64,000 nt of DNA from assembly GCA_022824525.1 (NCBI GenBank), contig JAJDZT010000033.1, positions 32,401 through 96,400 on the forward strand, read 5' to 3'. Positions 16,750-24,672 of this stretch are shown in pieces. The notes beneath the pieces are model-generated. The model was not told where the DNA came from. It saw only the letters and a program-made list of their open reading frames with translations, and did not search any database. Source of the stretch: Silicimonas sp. GTDB lineage: Bacteria; Pseudomonadota; Alphaproteobacteria; Rhodobacterales; Rhodobacteraceae. The number at the start of each line of letters is the position of its first letter. The first letter of the stretch is position 1. Both the position numbers and the translations under genes were made by a program.

Positions 16750-17930
16750 TCCTGTTCCTCCGTGACTTTTCGAAAAGGACCGTAGCTCGTGAGAACTTCG
16801 ATATCCTCATCAATGGCTCGTCGCTCGGCTCGCAGGTATTCTTCCACAGCATTGGAAAAGCCTGCATCGGCCATCCAGTGGAGCGAGTGCGTTTCGACAG
16901 GTAAATACCCGCGAGCGAGCTTGTGATCTCCTTGGGCACCTGCCTCGACGGTCTTCAGCCCCCGCGCAATCGCTTGATCTATGGCTTGATAATAGCACAG
17001 TTCGAAGTGCAGGCAGTCATGGTGCTCAATGGCGCCCCAATAGCGACCGAAGAGCGTCTCACGACCGATGAAGTTCAGAGCCCCAGCGACCGGTCTGTCG
17101 TCACGGAGCGCGAGGACCAATAGCATGTCGTCCCGAAGCGTTTCTTGGGCGATATCGAAGAAACTCCGAGTTAGATATGGCGTTCCCCACTTACGAGCAC
17201 CGGTATCCTGATAGAACATCCAGAACGCGTCCCAATGCTCCGGCAACAATGCATCGCCTGTCAGCGCAACTATGTCTCCACCAAAACTCTGTGCGATGCG
17301 CCGCTCTCTTCGGATTGTCTTGCGCTTTCGGGATGAAAGGGCGGCGAGAAACGCCTCGAAATCGGGGTAGCCGTCATTTGACCAGTGATATTGCTGAGTG
17401 ACCCGGTGCAAGAGGCCGATTTCAGCGCCGCGCTCTGCTTCCTCAGCCGTACAAAACGTGGCATGGACGGAAGAAAGACCGTTGGACTTCGCAAGTTGAA
17501 GGGCGCCATGAATCAGTCCCTCAGTCCCTTCAGATTCAAAACCAGGACGAACCAAGAACCTGCGTCCAGTGGCAGGTGTGAACGGCACCGCAATCTGAAG
17601 TTTGGGATAGTACCGCCCTCCTGCCCGCTCCCATGCATGCGCCCAGTTGTGGTCGAAAATGTACTCGCCCTGGCTGTGTGACTTCGCGTAGAGCGGTGCC
17701 ACAGCAATTGGTTGAGTGCCGTCGCGAACAACCAAATATCGCGGTTCCCATCCCGTTCCGACGCCCACCGAGCCACTCTTCTCCAGCGCCGACAAAAATC
17801 GGTGCGTTGTAAACGGATCAAGCGGACGCCCGCCGTCCGTGGCTTCTGGGCAGGCACACGCGTCCCACTCCTCCGCCGAGATGGCACTGAGGCTCGAAAG
17901 TGCAGAGATTTCCAACTCTGTCTCGGTCAT
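16746..17930 (-). CDS. GNAT-family N-acetyltransferase-like protein (peptidogalycan type)
   Basis: A 394-residue protein of the group called peptidogalycan biosynthesis or DUF482 (COG3146), related in fold to GNAT and FemAB transferases. [10 protein letters not shown] and the later [11 protein letters not shown] and [14 protein letters not shown] segments are typical of this family. The substrate is unknown. ATG 17930 gives the usual N-terminus; a TTG at 17984 would overlap the GDPD stop but adds residues without family character. It is third in the ridA-like, GDPD, GNAT, phhB operon. Confidence 0.82.
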   Translation of the reverse strand: MTETELEISALSSLSAISAEEWDACACPEATDGGRPLDPFTTHRFLSALEKSGSVGVGTGWEPRYLVVRDGTQPIAVAPLYAKSHSQGEYIFDHNWAHAWERAGGRYYPKLQIAVPFTPATGRRFLVRPGFESEGTEGLIHGALQLAKSNGLSSVHATFCTAEEAERGAEIGLLHRVTQQYHWSNDGYPDFEAFLAALSSRKRKTIRRERRIAQSFGGDIVALTGDALLPEHWDAFWMFYQDTGARKWGTPYLTRSFFDIAQETLRDDMLLVLALRDDRPVAGALNFIGRETLFGRYWGAIEHHDCLHFELCYYQAIDQAIARGLKTVEAGAQGDHKLARGYLPVETHSLHWMADAGFSNAVEEYLRAERRAIDEDIEVLTSYGPFRKVTEEQE

Positions 17931-17980
17931 TTGCGGCAAGATGCAGTCACGCTTCAAAGGTGCGTCGTTTCTGAGCGAGT

Positions 17981-18739
17981 TCAAGCACTCATATCGGGCA
18001 AATAACCTTCGAAGGTCACATTATCGGCGATCTCGCGAGCCAACGCCTCTTCTTCAGGCGACCGAACAGTCCAGCAGAGCACGGGTACGTCGCGCGCTTT
18101 CAAGTCGGTAACAGCTTGCATTTTGAGGTGCTTTTGGTTGTGGCTGACAAAACTTGCCCCCACGCGATCAAAATCAAGAATTTGCGCCAGGTCGGACAAA
18201 CGGTCCGTCGGCGCATTCCAGTCTTCGGGTAGGAAGGCATCGGTCACCAGACCACGCGGCACGGATGGCGCCAACGTTTGCATTGCCAGCACACTATTTG
18301 GATTGAAAGACATGACGGCGACGGGACCCGAATAGTCCTCCAGGCAGTCAGCAACCGCTGCCTCTAGCGTTCCAACCTCGTCACCAAGTGCACCATCTTG
18401 ATCCTTGATCTCAATGAGCAACGGAACTCGGCCGGCCACTAGGTCCAGAACTTCCGAAAGGCTCGGCACGGTTTCAGAACCGCCTGTTAGCCGCAGCGTC
18501 CCAAGGTCCGATGCCGTACGAGCCTGCACTTTCCCAAAGGTGTCCGTCAGGCGTTGGAGTTGATAGTCGTGAAAGACCACCGCCTTGGCATCTCGTGTCA
18601 GTTGAACGTCAATCTCGATTCCATAACCCCGGGAAATGGCGGCAGCGACAGCCGCGCGCGAATTCTCCGGACACTCCGGGGCAAGACCGTGCAGTCCACG
18701 ATGGGCCAGAGGTTTGTTTTGGAAGTCTCGTGGAAGCAT
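17981..18739 (-). CDS. Glycerophosphodiester phosphodiesterase family protein
   Basis: A TIM-barrel phosphodiesterase likely to split glycerophosphodiesters into glycerol-3-phosphate and an alcohol. The product is 252 residues and cytoplasmic (no signal peptide). LAHRGLHG carries the first catalytic His, PENSRAAV and GIEIDVQLTRD provide the metal-binding Glu, Glu and Asp, VVFHDYQLQRLT the second catalytic His, and LLIEIKD a further acidic ligand. ATG 18739 is preferred over a TTG at 18748 that would overlap the upstream stop. Confidence 0.9.
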   Translation of the reverse strand: MLPRDFQNKPLAHRGLHGLAPECPENSRAAVAAAISRGYGIEIDVQLTRDAKAVVFHDYQLQRLTDTFGKVQARTASDLGTLRLTGGSETVPSLSEVLDLVAGRVPLLIEIKDQDGALGDEVGTLEAAVADCLEDYSGPVAVMSFNPNSVLAMQTLAPSVPRGLVTDAFLPEDWNAPTDRLSDLAQILDFDRVGASFVSHNQKHLKMQAVTDLKARDVPVLCWTVRSPEEEALAREIADNVTFEGYLPDMSA

Positions 18740-18744
18740 GGGCG

Positions 18745-19209
18745 TCAATCGATCTCGAAGATTCCCTCAATTTCGACAGCAACACCGAAAGGAAGGGAAG
18801 CGGCGCTTACGGCAGATCGCGCGTGGCGCCCTTTATCGCCCAGCAAGGCCACAAAGAGATCCGAGGCTCCGTTCACCACTTTGGGTTGCTCCGTGTAGTC
18901 TCCTGTAGAATTGACGAAGCCGACAAGCTTCACGACCCTGACCAACCTGCCCAGGTCACCCCCGCATGCGGCACGTGCCTGCGCCAAAAGAGCAAGGGCA
19001 CAGGCTTTCGCCGCCTCCGCACCGTCATCTGTGCTCATGTCCGCACCTAGTTTGCCGATGATTGGGCCGTTTTCTCCAGATGCAATTTGCCCTGACACGT
19101 AGAGAGTCTTGCCTGTGATCACATATGGAACGTAGTTGGCCTGCGGTGCGGGTGCATCGGGCAATTCCAACCCAAGTTCAGCCAATCGCGCTTCAATTTC
19201 GACAGTCAT
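18745..19209 (-). CDS. RidA family protein
   Basis: A 154-residue YjgF/YER057c/UK114 protein. RidA proteins hydrolyse reactive enamines and imines made by PLP enzymes; other family members have different or unknown roles. The C-terminal RSAVSAASLPFGVAVEIEG has the Arg that binds the substrate carboxylate in active members, and LYVSGQIAS is the opening family motif. It is longer than archetypal RidA (about 130 residues) and resembles the subgroup without a tested function. It is first in a four-gene minus-strand operon. Confidence 0.88.
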   Translation of the reverse strand: MTVEIEARLAELGLELPDAPAPQANYVPYVITGKTLYVSGQIASGENGPIIGKLGADMSTDDGAEAAKACALALLAQARAACGGDLGRLVRVVKLVGFVNSTGDYTEQPKVVNGASDLFVALLGDKGRHARSAVSAASLPFGVAVEIEGIFEID

Positions 19210-19351
19210 TGGTCAATCCTTCCCTTTGTTGCCGACATATTGAGCGCCCGCATCGCGCGCGCAACACTCTTTCACCAAAGCGTTCACGCTTGGGTCACGA
19301 GACCTGTCAATTCAACCCGTTTCGACCTATGTGAAATCGACACGAAATGTT

Positions 19352-20134
19352 ATGGGTCATGCTGTGAAGCAGGCGTTTTTTCGAAAGACTGGAATTGCGA
19401 TAGTTCTCTTTGCTATCGCAGGGTGCTCTGTGCCCGAAACCCCCGGTGAGATCCATGATCCGTACGAAGGCGTGAACCGAGTGGTTCACGCATCCAACAA
19501 GGCAACGGATCGACTGTTTTTCAGGCCTGCGAGCCAGCTTTACGGCAATGCTGTCCCTGCACCGGTTCGTCGCAGCTTGAGCAATGCCTCGTCCAACCTC
19601 AGCGGTCCACGAAATGTGGTCAACGATCTGGCGCAAGGCAATGTCGAGGACGCCGGGCACAATCTCATGCGATTCCTGGTGAATTCAACGGTTGGGCTTT
19701 TGGGTCTCTTCGATCCGGCAAGCGGCTCTTTTGGCTTGGACGCTCGCGACACAGGTTTCGGCGAAACGCTCGCGGTCTGGGGCGCACAGGAAGGTGCATA
19801 TCTCGAATTGCCACTGTTTGGCCCATCGACGGAACGCGACGCCGTCGGACAAGTCGTTGACCTATTTGCCAACCCACTCGATACGATTTTCGACGAGGGA
19901 AGCGACATTGCTGCTGCAACGTCTTTCCCCTCGGTTCTGAATTCGCGCTTCGAGCTTGCAGATACGGTCGACAGCATTCTGTATGAAAGCGCAGACAGCT
20001 ATGCTCAGCTGCGTCTTTTCTATCTGGAAAGTCGCCGTTTCCAGCTTTCAGGGCAAACTTCTGCCGAAAACGCATTCGATCCCTATGAGAACCTCTATGA
20101 TGAGGTTTATGAAGGTCTGTATGATGAATTCTGA
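19352..20134 (+). CDS. mlaA: MlaA (VacJ) family outer-membrane lipoprotein
   Basis: The outer-membrane part of the Mla phospholipid-trafficking system, which removes misplaced phospholipids from the outer leaflet. The product is 260 residues with a lipoprotein signal ending in IAGC. DPYEGVNRVV and the later FLVNSTVGLLGLFDPAS, DTGFGETLAVWG and GAYLELPLFGPS are the characteristic MlaA motifs. The C-terminus ends in an acidic, Tyr-rich tail. ATG 19352 best fits the signal peptide; GTG 19331 is in frame upstream. The next gene overlaps by eleven bases and encodes the MlaC-like partner. Confidence 0.92.
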   Translation: MGHAVKQAFFRKTGIAIVLFAIAGCSVPETPGEIHDPYEGVNRVVHASNKATDRLFFRPASQLYGNAVPAPVRRSLSNASSNLSGPRNVVNDLAQGNVEDAGHNLMRFLVNSTVGLLGLFDPASGSFGLDARDTGFGETLAVWGAQEGAYLELPLFGPSTERDAVGQVVDLFANPLDTIFDEGSDIAAATSFPSVLNSRFELADTVDSILYESADSYAQLRLFYLESRRFQLSGQTSAENAFDPYENLYDEVYEGLYDEF

Positions 20135-20726
20135 TTTTTCTCGCCGTTTCTTTCTTCTGGGCAGCGCCGCGTTGCTGACCACTCTTCCTGCCGTCCGTGC
20201 AAATGCTTTGACAGAAGGAGAGGCTCGCACTCTCATCAACAAAGCCGTATCGGACATAAATCGGGTGATTAACTCCGGTCAGTCAGCATCGTCGATGTAC
20301 CGCGCGTTCGAGGGCATCTTCACAAAATATGCGGACGTTCCAACGATCGCGCGCTCGGCGCTCGGTCCGCCAGCCCGTTCGGCGTCAAGCGCCCAGATGC
20401 GAAACTTCACCAATGCATTTGCTGGGTACATGGCCCGCAAGTATGGAAAGCGCTTCCGCGATTTTGCAGGTGGTACAGTTGAGGTTACCGGCGCGCGCGC
20501 AGTGAAGAATTTCCAGGAAGTTCGCGCTGTCGCCAAGCTCCCGGGACGGTCTCCGTTTGCGGTCAGCTTCATGGTTTCTGACCGGTCCGGGCGCGATAAA
20601 TTCTTCGATCTTTTGATCGAAGGCATCAGCCTTCTGAAGTCAGAACGGGCGGAAATTGGTGCCATGCTGGACAAGCGGGGCGGCAACATCGACGCGCTGA
20701 TCGGCGACCTGCAAAAGGCCGGATAG
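20124..20726 (+). CDS. mlaC: MlaC/Ttg2D-type periplasmic phospholipid carrier
   Basis: A 200-residue periplasmic lipid-binding protein that shuttles phospholipid between MlaA and an inner-membrane Mla transporter. The signal peptide starts SRRFFLLGSAALL, with a twin arginine that suggests Tat export. The later body has the family pattern with YMARKYGKRFRDF and FFDLLIEGISLL. GAAGG of the mlaA end serves as ribosome site eight bases before ATG 20124. The inner-membrane ATPase and permease parts (MlaFED) are not in this window. Confidence 0.85.
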   Translation: MNSDFSRRFFLLGSAALLTTLPAVRANALTEGEARTLINKAVSDINRVINSGQSASSMYRAFEGIFTKYADVPTIARSALGPPARSASSAQMRNFTNAFAGYMARKYGKRFRDFAGGTVEVTGARAVKNFQEVRAVAKLPGRSPFAVSFMVSDRSGRDKFFDLLIEGISLLKSERAEIGAMLDKRGGNIDALIGDLQKAG

Positions 20727-20729
20727 TCG

Positions 20730-21797
20730 TCACCGAACCGGGTCGCTACCAAACCACTTTCGGTATAGCGCATCATAACTTCCGTCTTCTCGCTTGCGCA
20801 GAAGCACCCGGTTGATCGGCTCTCTCAGTGGGCTGTCGGACGGAAGAGCAAATCCGTAATTCTCTCGCAGAAACATCGGGCCAACGACTTCCGCGCTGCC
20901 ATCTCCTACAGTTGTCGCATAGTAGGCGAGGATCGGAGCATCAAATACGACTGCTTCCACGCTGCCGTCCTCGAACGCCGCAAACATGCTTTCGAGATCA
21001 TTGAACCCTCGATAGGCGATGTCACGACCGTCCATGAACGTTGCGGCCGTTGACCCCGATGTTGTCGCGACCCGTTTCCCGTAGAGATCGTCAACGGACT
21101 GGACGGATGACTGAATGGCATTCACCGTCATCGCAGCAGTAATATGCGCCACAAAAATCGACACGATGAAAAGCGATGAGATCACCAGGATTGTCCCGAA
21201 CAGACGCCCAAGTGGTGAATAAGGGATCCTCTCCTCGAAACCGCCGTTCACGACGACGTTGAGTGCCCACCAGAATGATGGGAACGCCTTTTCCTTGGCT
21301 GTGCCTTGGAAGTATGGTTGCCCGCCTTTGCGTTCGAGCCACCACATGAGCAGACCACCCCCAAACAGCAGGCCAAACGCGGCCAGCGTCACCAACAGGA
21401 AGTCGCGGTTCCACATTGCACCGAGAATTGAATTGTCGGAGTGCCCCGCCTGGACCATAACCCGCAACCCGGACGAAAAAATCGGCTGGCTGAAATCAAA
21501 CCGGGCTTCTCGATCCGCGGTTATGGAAATGTTGGCGGCCGCGATGTCCGCTTCTCCAGTCTCCACGGCATCCAACATGGCTGGAAAGCTGTCCGCACGC
21601 TCAATCGAATAGGACTGCCCCAGTTCGGCTGCGATTTCTGCCCAGAGTTCTAGGGAGAACCCGACATCTTCACCGCCTTCGACCATAGAAAATGGGGTTC
21701 GGGTGACCGTCACGAGGCGCAGATCTTGCGCCAGTACCCCGTTTCCCAAAAAAACCAACACCAATGACAAAAACAAACGCGCTCGATATTTCGCCAT
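20730..21797 (-). CDS. Ionotropic-glutamate-receptor-like protein (periplasmic binding domain split by a channel domain)
   Basis: 355 residues with the layout of prokaryotic ionotropic glutamate receptors: signal peptide (to about residue 23), first lobe of a type II solute-binding domain (25-115), a membrane helix (about 132-153), a pore-loop-like segment (about 172-190), a second helix (about 195-222), then the second lobe (about 225-350). In GluR0 the pore loop carries the potassium filter TVGYG; here the corresponding stretch is VVNGGFEE, so potassium selectivity is not expected. It may be a ligand-gated channel of other selectivity, or only a sensor. ATG 21797 begins the signal peptide. 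Confidence 0.8.
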   Translation of the reverse strand: MAKYRARLFLSLVLVFLGNGVLAQDLRLVTVTRTPFSMVEGGEDVGFSLELWAEIAAELGQSYSIERADSFPAMLDAVETGEADIAAANISITADREARFDFSQPIFSSGLRVMVQAGHSDNSILGAMWNRDFLLVTLAAFGLLFGGGLLMWWLERKGGQPYFQGTAKEKAFPSFWWALNVVVNGGFEERIPYSPLGRLFGTILVISSLFIVSIFVAHITAAMTVNAIQSSVQSVDDLYGKRVATTSGSTAATFMDGRDIAYRGFNDLESMFAAFEDGSVEAVVFDAPILAYYATTVGDGSAEVVGPMFLRENYGFALPSDSPLREPINRVLLRKREDGSYDALYRKWFGSDPVR

Positions 21798-21850
21798 GTG
21801 TGCCACCCCAAATCCCACAAACATCATAGGGCGGTCTTAACCCAGTGCAA

Positions 21851-22735
21851 TCACTCCACATCTGATGCGCGCGCAGCGCGCCACAATGCGAACACCCCGG
21901 CCATGAGGATGATGGCAGCGCCGAGCACGACATTTGCACGCAATGCCTCAGCAAAAATCAGCATCCCAACCAAAGCGGCAAAAACCTGATGAAAGAACGC
22001 AAATGGTTGCACCACACTCGCCTCGGCGAGCTCATAGCACTTGATCAGAAGCCAGTGACCAAGGACGCCCGTTGTACAGAGCACCATCATCCACGCCCAA
22101 TCGGGTGGTGTCATCGGTTCCCACGACGGCAAACCCACAACGGTCATCACGGCTGCGCCCACGACGCCGGTCCAGAAGAATGATGTAGCCGTGCTGTCTT
22201 GTCGCGAAGCGTAACGCGTGGCCAAACCATAGAGCGCAAACAACGCTGCCGAAGCCACGGGGATCAAGGCAAGTGGGTCGAATGCGCCCCGCCCGGGCTG
22301 TAGGATGATAAGCATACCGACAAACCCAGCGAGAACAGCACTCCACCGCCGCCATCCGACGCGTTCGCCAAGCAAAGGGCCCGCGAGTGCCGTGATCATC
22401 AAGGGGTAGGACGCAAAAATAGCGTGGCTTTCCACCAACCCGATCAAGGTAAAACCCACAACCGCGACGCAAATTTCCAGTGCCAATAAAAGGCCACGGC
22501 CAATCTGAAGCATTGGCTGCGACGTTCGGGCCGTACCACGGATTCCATCACGGTGCCTCGCCGCCAACGCCACAACGAAAGCCGCAAAGAACCAATAGCG
22601 GATCATGACGACCATGAACGTGTTGTACTCGGCAGCAAGATGCCTAGAGATCCCATCTTGGCAAGCGAAGACAAACGAAGTTGCGATCATCAAAAAGATA
22701 CCGGCTCGATTACTTGCCGCGCTCACAACAAACAC
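21851..22735 (-). CDS. DMT-family transporter (two EamA domains)
   Basis: A 294-residue inner-membrane protein with about ten helices in two EamA repeats. Typical elements are LLGERVGWRRW at the end of the first repeat and LIFAEALRANVVLGAAIILMAGV at the end of the second. Such exporters move amino acids, nucleosides or other metabolites; the substrate cannot be predicted. The start is GTG 22735 inside the end of mnmD (13-base overlap); a later ATG would remove the first helix. Overlap with mnmD suggests co-transcription. Confidence 0.85.
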   Translation of the reverse strand: MFVVSAASNRAGIFLMIATSFVFACQDGISRHLAAEYNTFMVVMIRYWFFAAFVVALAARHRDGIRGTARTSQPMLQIGRGLLLALEICVAVVGFTLIGLVESHAIFASYPLMITALAGPLLGERVGWRRWSAVLAGFVGMLIILQPGRGAFDPLALIPVASAALFALYGLATRYASRQDSTATSFFWTGVVGAAVMTVVGLPSWEPMTPPDWAWMMVLCTTGVLGHWLLIKCYELAEASVVQPFAFFHQVFAALVGMLIFAEALRANVVLGAAIILMAGVFALWRAARASDVE

Positions 22736-23385
22736 GCCTTCGTCATGTGCCGTTTTGTCGCAAAGCCCGGAATGCGCTCCACGTTGAACCCCGAATCTGA
22801 AAGCGCACGACGCACGGCCCCAGCGGCGCTATAAGTGGCTGCTGTCCCGCCAGGCAAAGTATGCCGTGCGACAGCCGCCAGCAATTCTGGTTCCCAGAGT
22901 TCGGGGTTCTTTGCGGGGGAGAATCCATCGAGAAACCAAGCATCTGCTGCCCCCTGCCAAACCGGGAGAGTTTCCCGCGCATCACCACCGATGATCTCAA
23001 GAATGAGCGTGTCGGATTCAAAGCCTTGCGGCGTCAGTTCGCTTCTCAAGGACCGGGACAAATCCGCGACCTCAGAGAATGCCTCATGCGCCTTGGCCAT
23101 CTCCTCGATCGGTAACGGGTAAAGCTCAAAACTCGTAAATCGGAGCGGTCCAGAAATCCTGGCATCTTTCCAAGCAGCCCAGGCAACAAGCAAGTTCAGC
23201 CCGGTCCCGAAGCCAAGCTCCGCGATCTGGAAGCCTGGCGCAAAGCGTGCGGGCAAATCGTTCCCACGTAAGAACACATGGAGGCTTTCCTCTAACCCAT
23301 TTGCAAAAGAGTAATACGGATCGTCAAAAGCCCGTGCGACAGGCACGCCGTCCTGCCAATCGAGTATGGGATGGTCTTCGTGCAC
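22723..23385 (-). CDS. mnmD: tRNA (mnm5s2U34)-methyltransferase, stand-alone MnmD
   Basis: Performs the last methylation in making 5-methylaminomethyl-2-thiouridine at the tRNA wobble position. LDWQDGVPVARAFDDPYYS is the family opening, AELGFGTGLNLL the AdoMet loop, DAWFLDGFSPAKNPELW the catalytic signature, and GGTAATYSAAGAVRRAL the C-terminal part. The GTG at 23385 has GAGG upstream and gives 220 residues. An ATG at 23442 is possible, but it would share its CATG with the divergent start at 23441. In gammaproteobacteria this domain is fused to the FAD domain of MnmC; here they are separate genes. Confidence 0.88.
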   Translation of the reverse strand: MHEDHPILDWQDGVPVARAFDDPYYSFANGLEESLHVFLRGNDLPARFAPGFQIAELGFGTGLNLLVAWAAWKDARISGPLRFTSFELYPLPIEEMAKAHEAFSEVADLSRSLRSELTPQGFESDTLILEIIGGDARETLPVWQGAADAWFLDGFSPAKNPELWEPELLAAVARHTLPGGTAATYSAAGAVRRALSDSGFNVERIPGFATKRHMTKACLL

Positions 23386-23440
23386 GGCTTGGCCTACCTC
23401 ATGGGACGCGCGAAACTGGCAAGGGAAAGGGCGCTTGTCC

Positions 23441-24478
23441 ATGGCCGATCTTACGATCTGCGGTGCGGGAATTTTTGGTCTTTCCATCGCGTGGGAAGCG
23501 TTGCAGCGCGGCGCGCGCGTGACGGTTGTTGATCCGAACGGCCCCGGTGCCGGCGCGTCCGGTGGCATCGTCGGAGCTCTTCAACCTCATACGCCAGAGC
23601 CATGGAACGAGAAAAAGCAGTTCCAACTTGAGAGCTTGTGTCGCGCCCAAGATTTTTGGTCTGAAGTCGACGCTAAATCCGGTGTCTCAAGCGGCTACGC
23701 GCGCGTGGGTCGTCTTCAACCGCTCAGAACAGAGCGGGAGGTGGAACTGGCACGGTCACGGTCGCATGCCGCGCGTCAGAATTGGGGAGACGCATTCGAT
23801 TGGGAAGTTCTGGAGACCTGTCCATCCCCAAAATGGTGCCCCCCATCGCCCACCGGTTTCTTCGTCCGGGACACACTCTCGGCGATCCTGAATCCGCAAG
23901 ATGCCACAAGAAGCCTTGCTACTGCGTTATGCGCTCGTGATGGAGCTTCGATTGTAGCCGATGCCCCACTTGAAGGAACAGTGATCTGGGCCACCGGTTG
24001 GCAAGGTCTCCTCGACTTGAGCGACAAATTCGACAAGCCGGTCGGAAACGGTGTCAAGGGACAGGCGATCCTCCTCGATCATAACGCAGCGCACGAACCG
24101 CAGATCTACGCTGATGCATTGCACGTTATTCCACATACAAATGGAACAGTCGCGATAGGGTCCACATCCGAACGCGTTTTCGATGCTCCCGACACCACGG
24201 ACGATCAGGTAGACGATCTCCATGCGCGGGCTGTCGAATTGCTGCCAGTGTTGCGGGACGCAACTGTACTCGCACGTTGGGCCGGCGTGAGACCTCGGGC
24301 CAATTCACGCGCGCCGCTTCTTGGACCATGGCCTGGAAGACAAGGGCATTTCATTGCAAACGGCGGATTCAAGATTGGCTTCGGTATGGCCCCAAAATGC
24401 GCCGAGGTCTTGTTGGACATGATCCTCGAGGACCGCGACTCGATACCGGCCAGCTTCCACACAAACAGCCTTGCTTGA
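23441..24478 (+). CDS. FAD-dependent oxidoreductase like the C-terminal domain of MnmC
   Basis: A 345-residue DAO-family flavoprotein. ICGAGIFGLSIAWEALQRGARVTVVD is the full Rossmann FAD site, GPGAGASGGIVGALQPH the typical following loop, and the C-terminal WAGVRPRANSRAPLLGPWPG plus GGFKIGFGMAP the DAO closure. In MnmC this domain oxidatively removes the carboxymethyl group of cmnm5U34, giving the substrate of MnmD. Lying next to mnmD but divergent, it is the likely other half of a split MnmC. A glycine oxidase-type role cannot be excluded. ATG 23441 has AAGGGAAAGGG ten bases upstream. Confidence 0.82.
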   Translation: MADLTICGAGIFGLSIAWEALQRGARVTVVDPNGPGAGASGGIVGALQPHTPEPWNEKKQFQLESLCRAQDFWSEVDAKSGVSSGYARVGRLQPLRTEREVELARSRSHAARQNWGDAFDWEVLETCPSPKWCPPSPTGFFVRDTLSAILNPQDATRSLATALCARDGASIVADAPLEGTVIWATGWQGLLDLSDKFDKPVGNGVKGQAILLDHNAAHEPQIYADALHVIPHTNGTVAIGSTSERVFDAPDTTDDQVDDLHARAVELLPVLRDATVLARWAGVRPRANSRAPLLGPWPGRQGHFIANGGFKIGFGMAPKCAEVLLDMILEDRDSIPASFHTNSLA

Positions 24479-24487
24479 CCAACTTCC

Positions 24488-24500
24488 TGTAAGCGTTACA
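24488..24500. promoter_or_regulatory. Palindrome TGTAA-GCG-TTACA
   Basis: Perfect five-base arms around a three-base centre, ten bases after the MnmC-like gene and about 170 bases before smc. It may be an operator for smc; there is no T-tract to suggest a terminator. Confidence 0.25.
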
Positions 24501-24566
24501 CGGAATGTTTCGAGTGGCCGTGTGGCGCGCACCTACAAAGAGCCCAATGCCAATTTGACAATATGT

Positions 24567-24575
24567 TGTGGATAA
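24567..24575 (-). promoter_or_regulatory. Consensus DnaA box upstream of smc
   Basis: TGTGGATAA is an exact match, on the minus strand, to the DnaA box TTATCCACA. It lies just after a perfect TTGACA (24555-24560) and about 100 bases before the smc start. One such 9-mer is expected by chance about every 130 kb of sequence when both strands are counted, so only its position makes it notable. Confidence 0.4.
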
Positions 24576-24672
24576 CCCGCCCGGCACACCCTTCCTGTAG
24601 GGGTTCTTCGTTGACAGCACGTTCACAGACGCGGACACTGCAGCACCGGATTCGAATGCCCAGGATAAGGCT

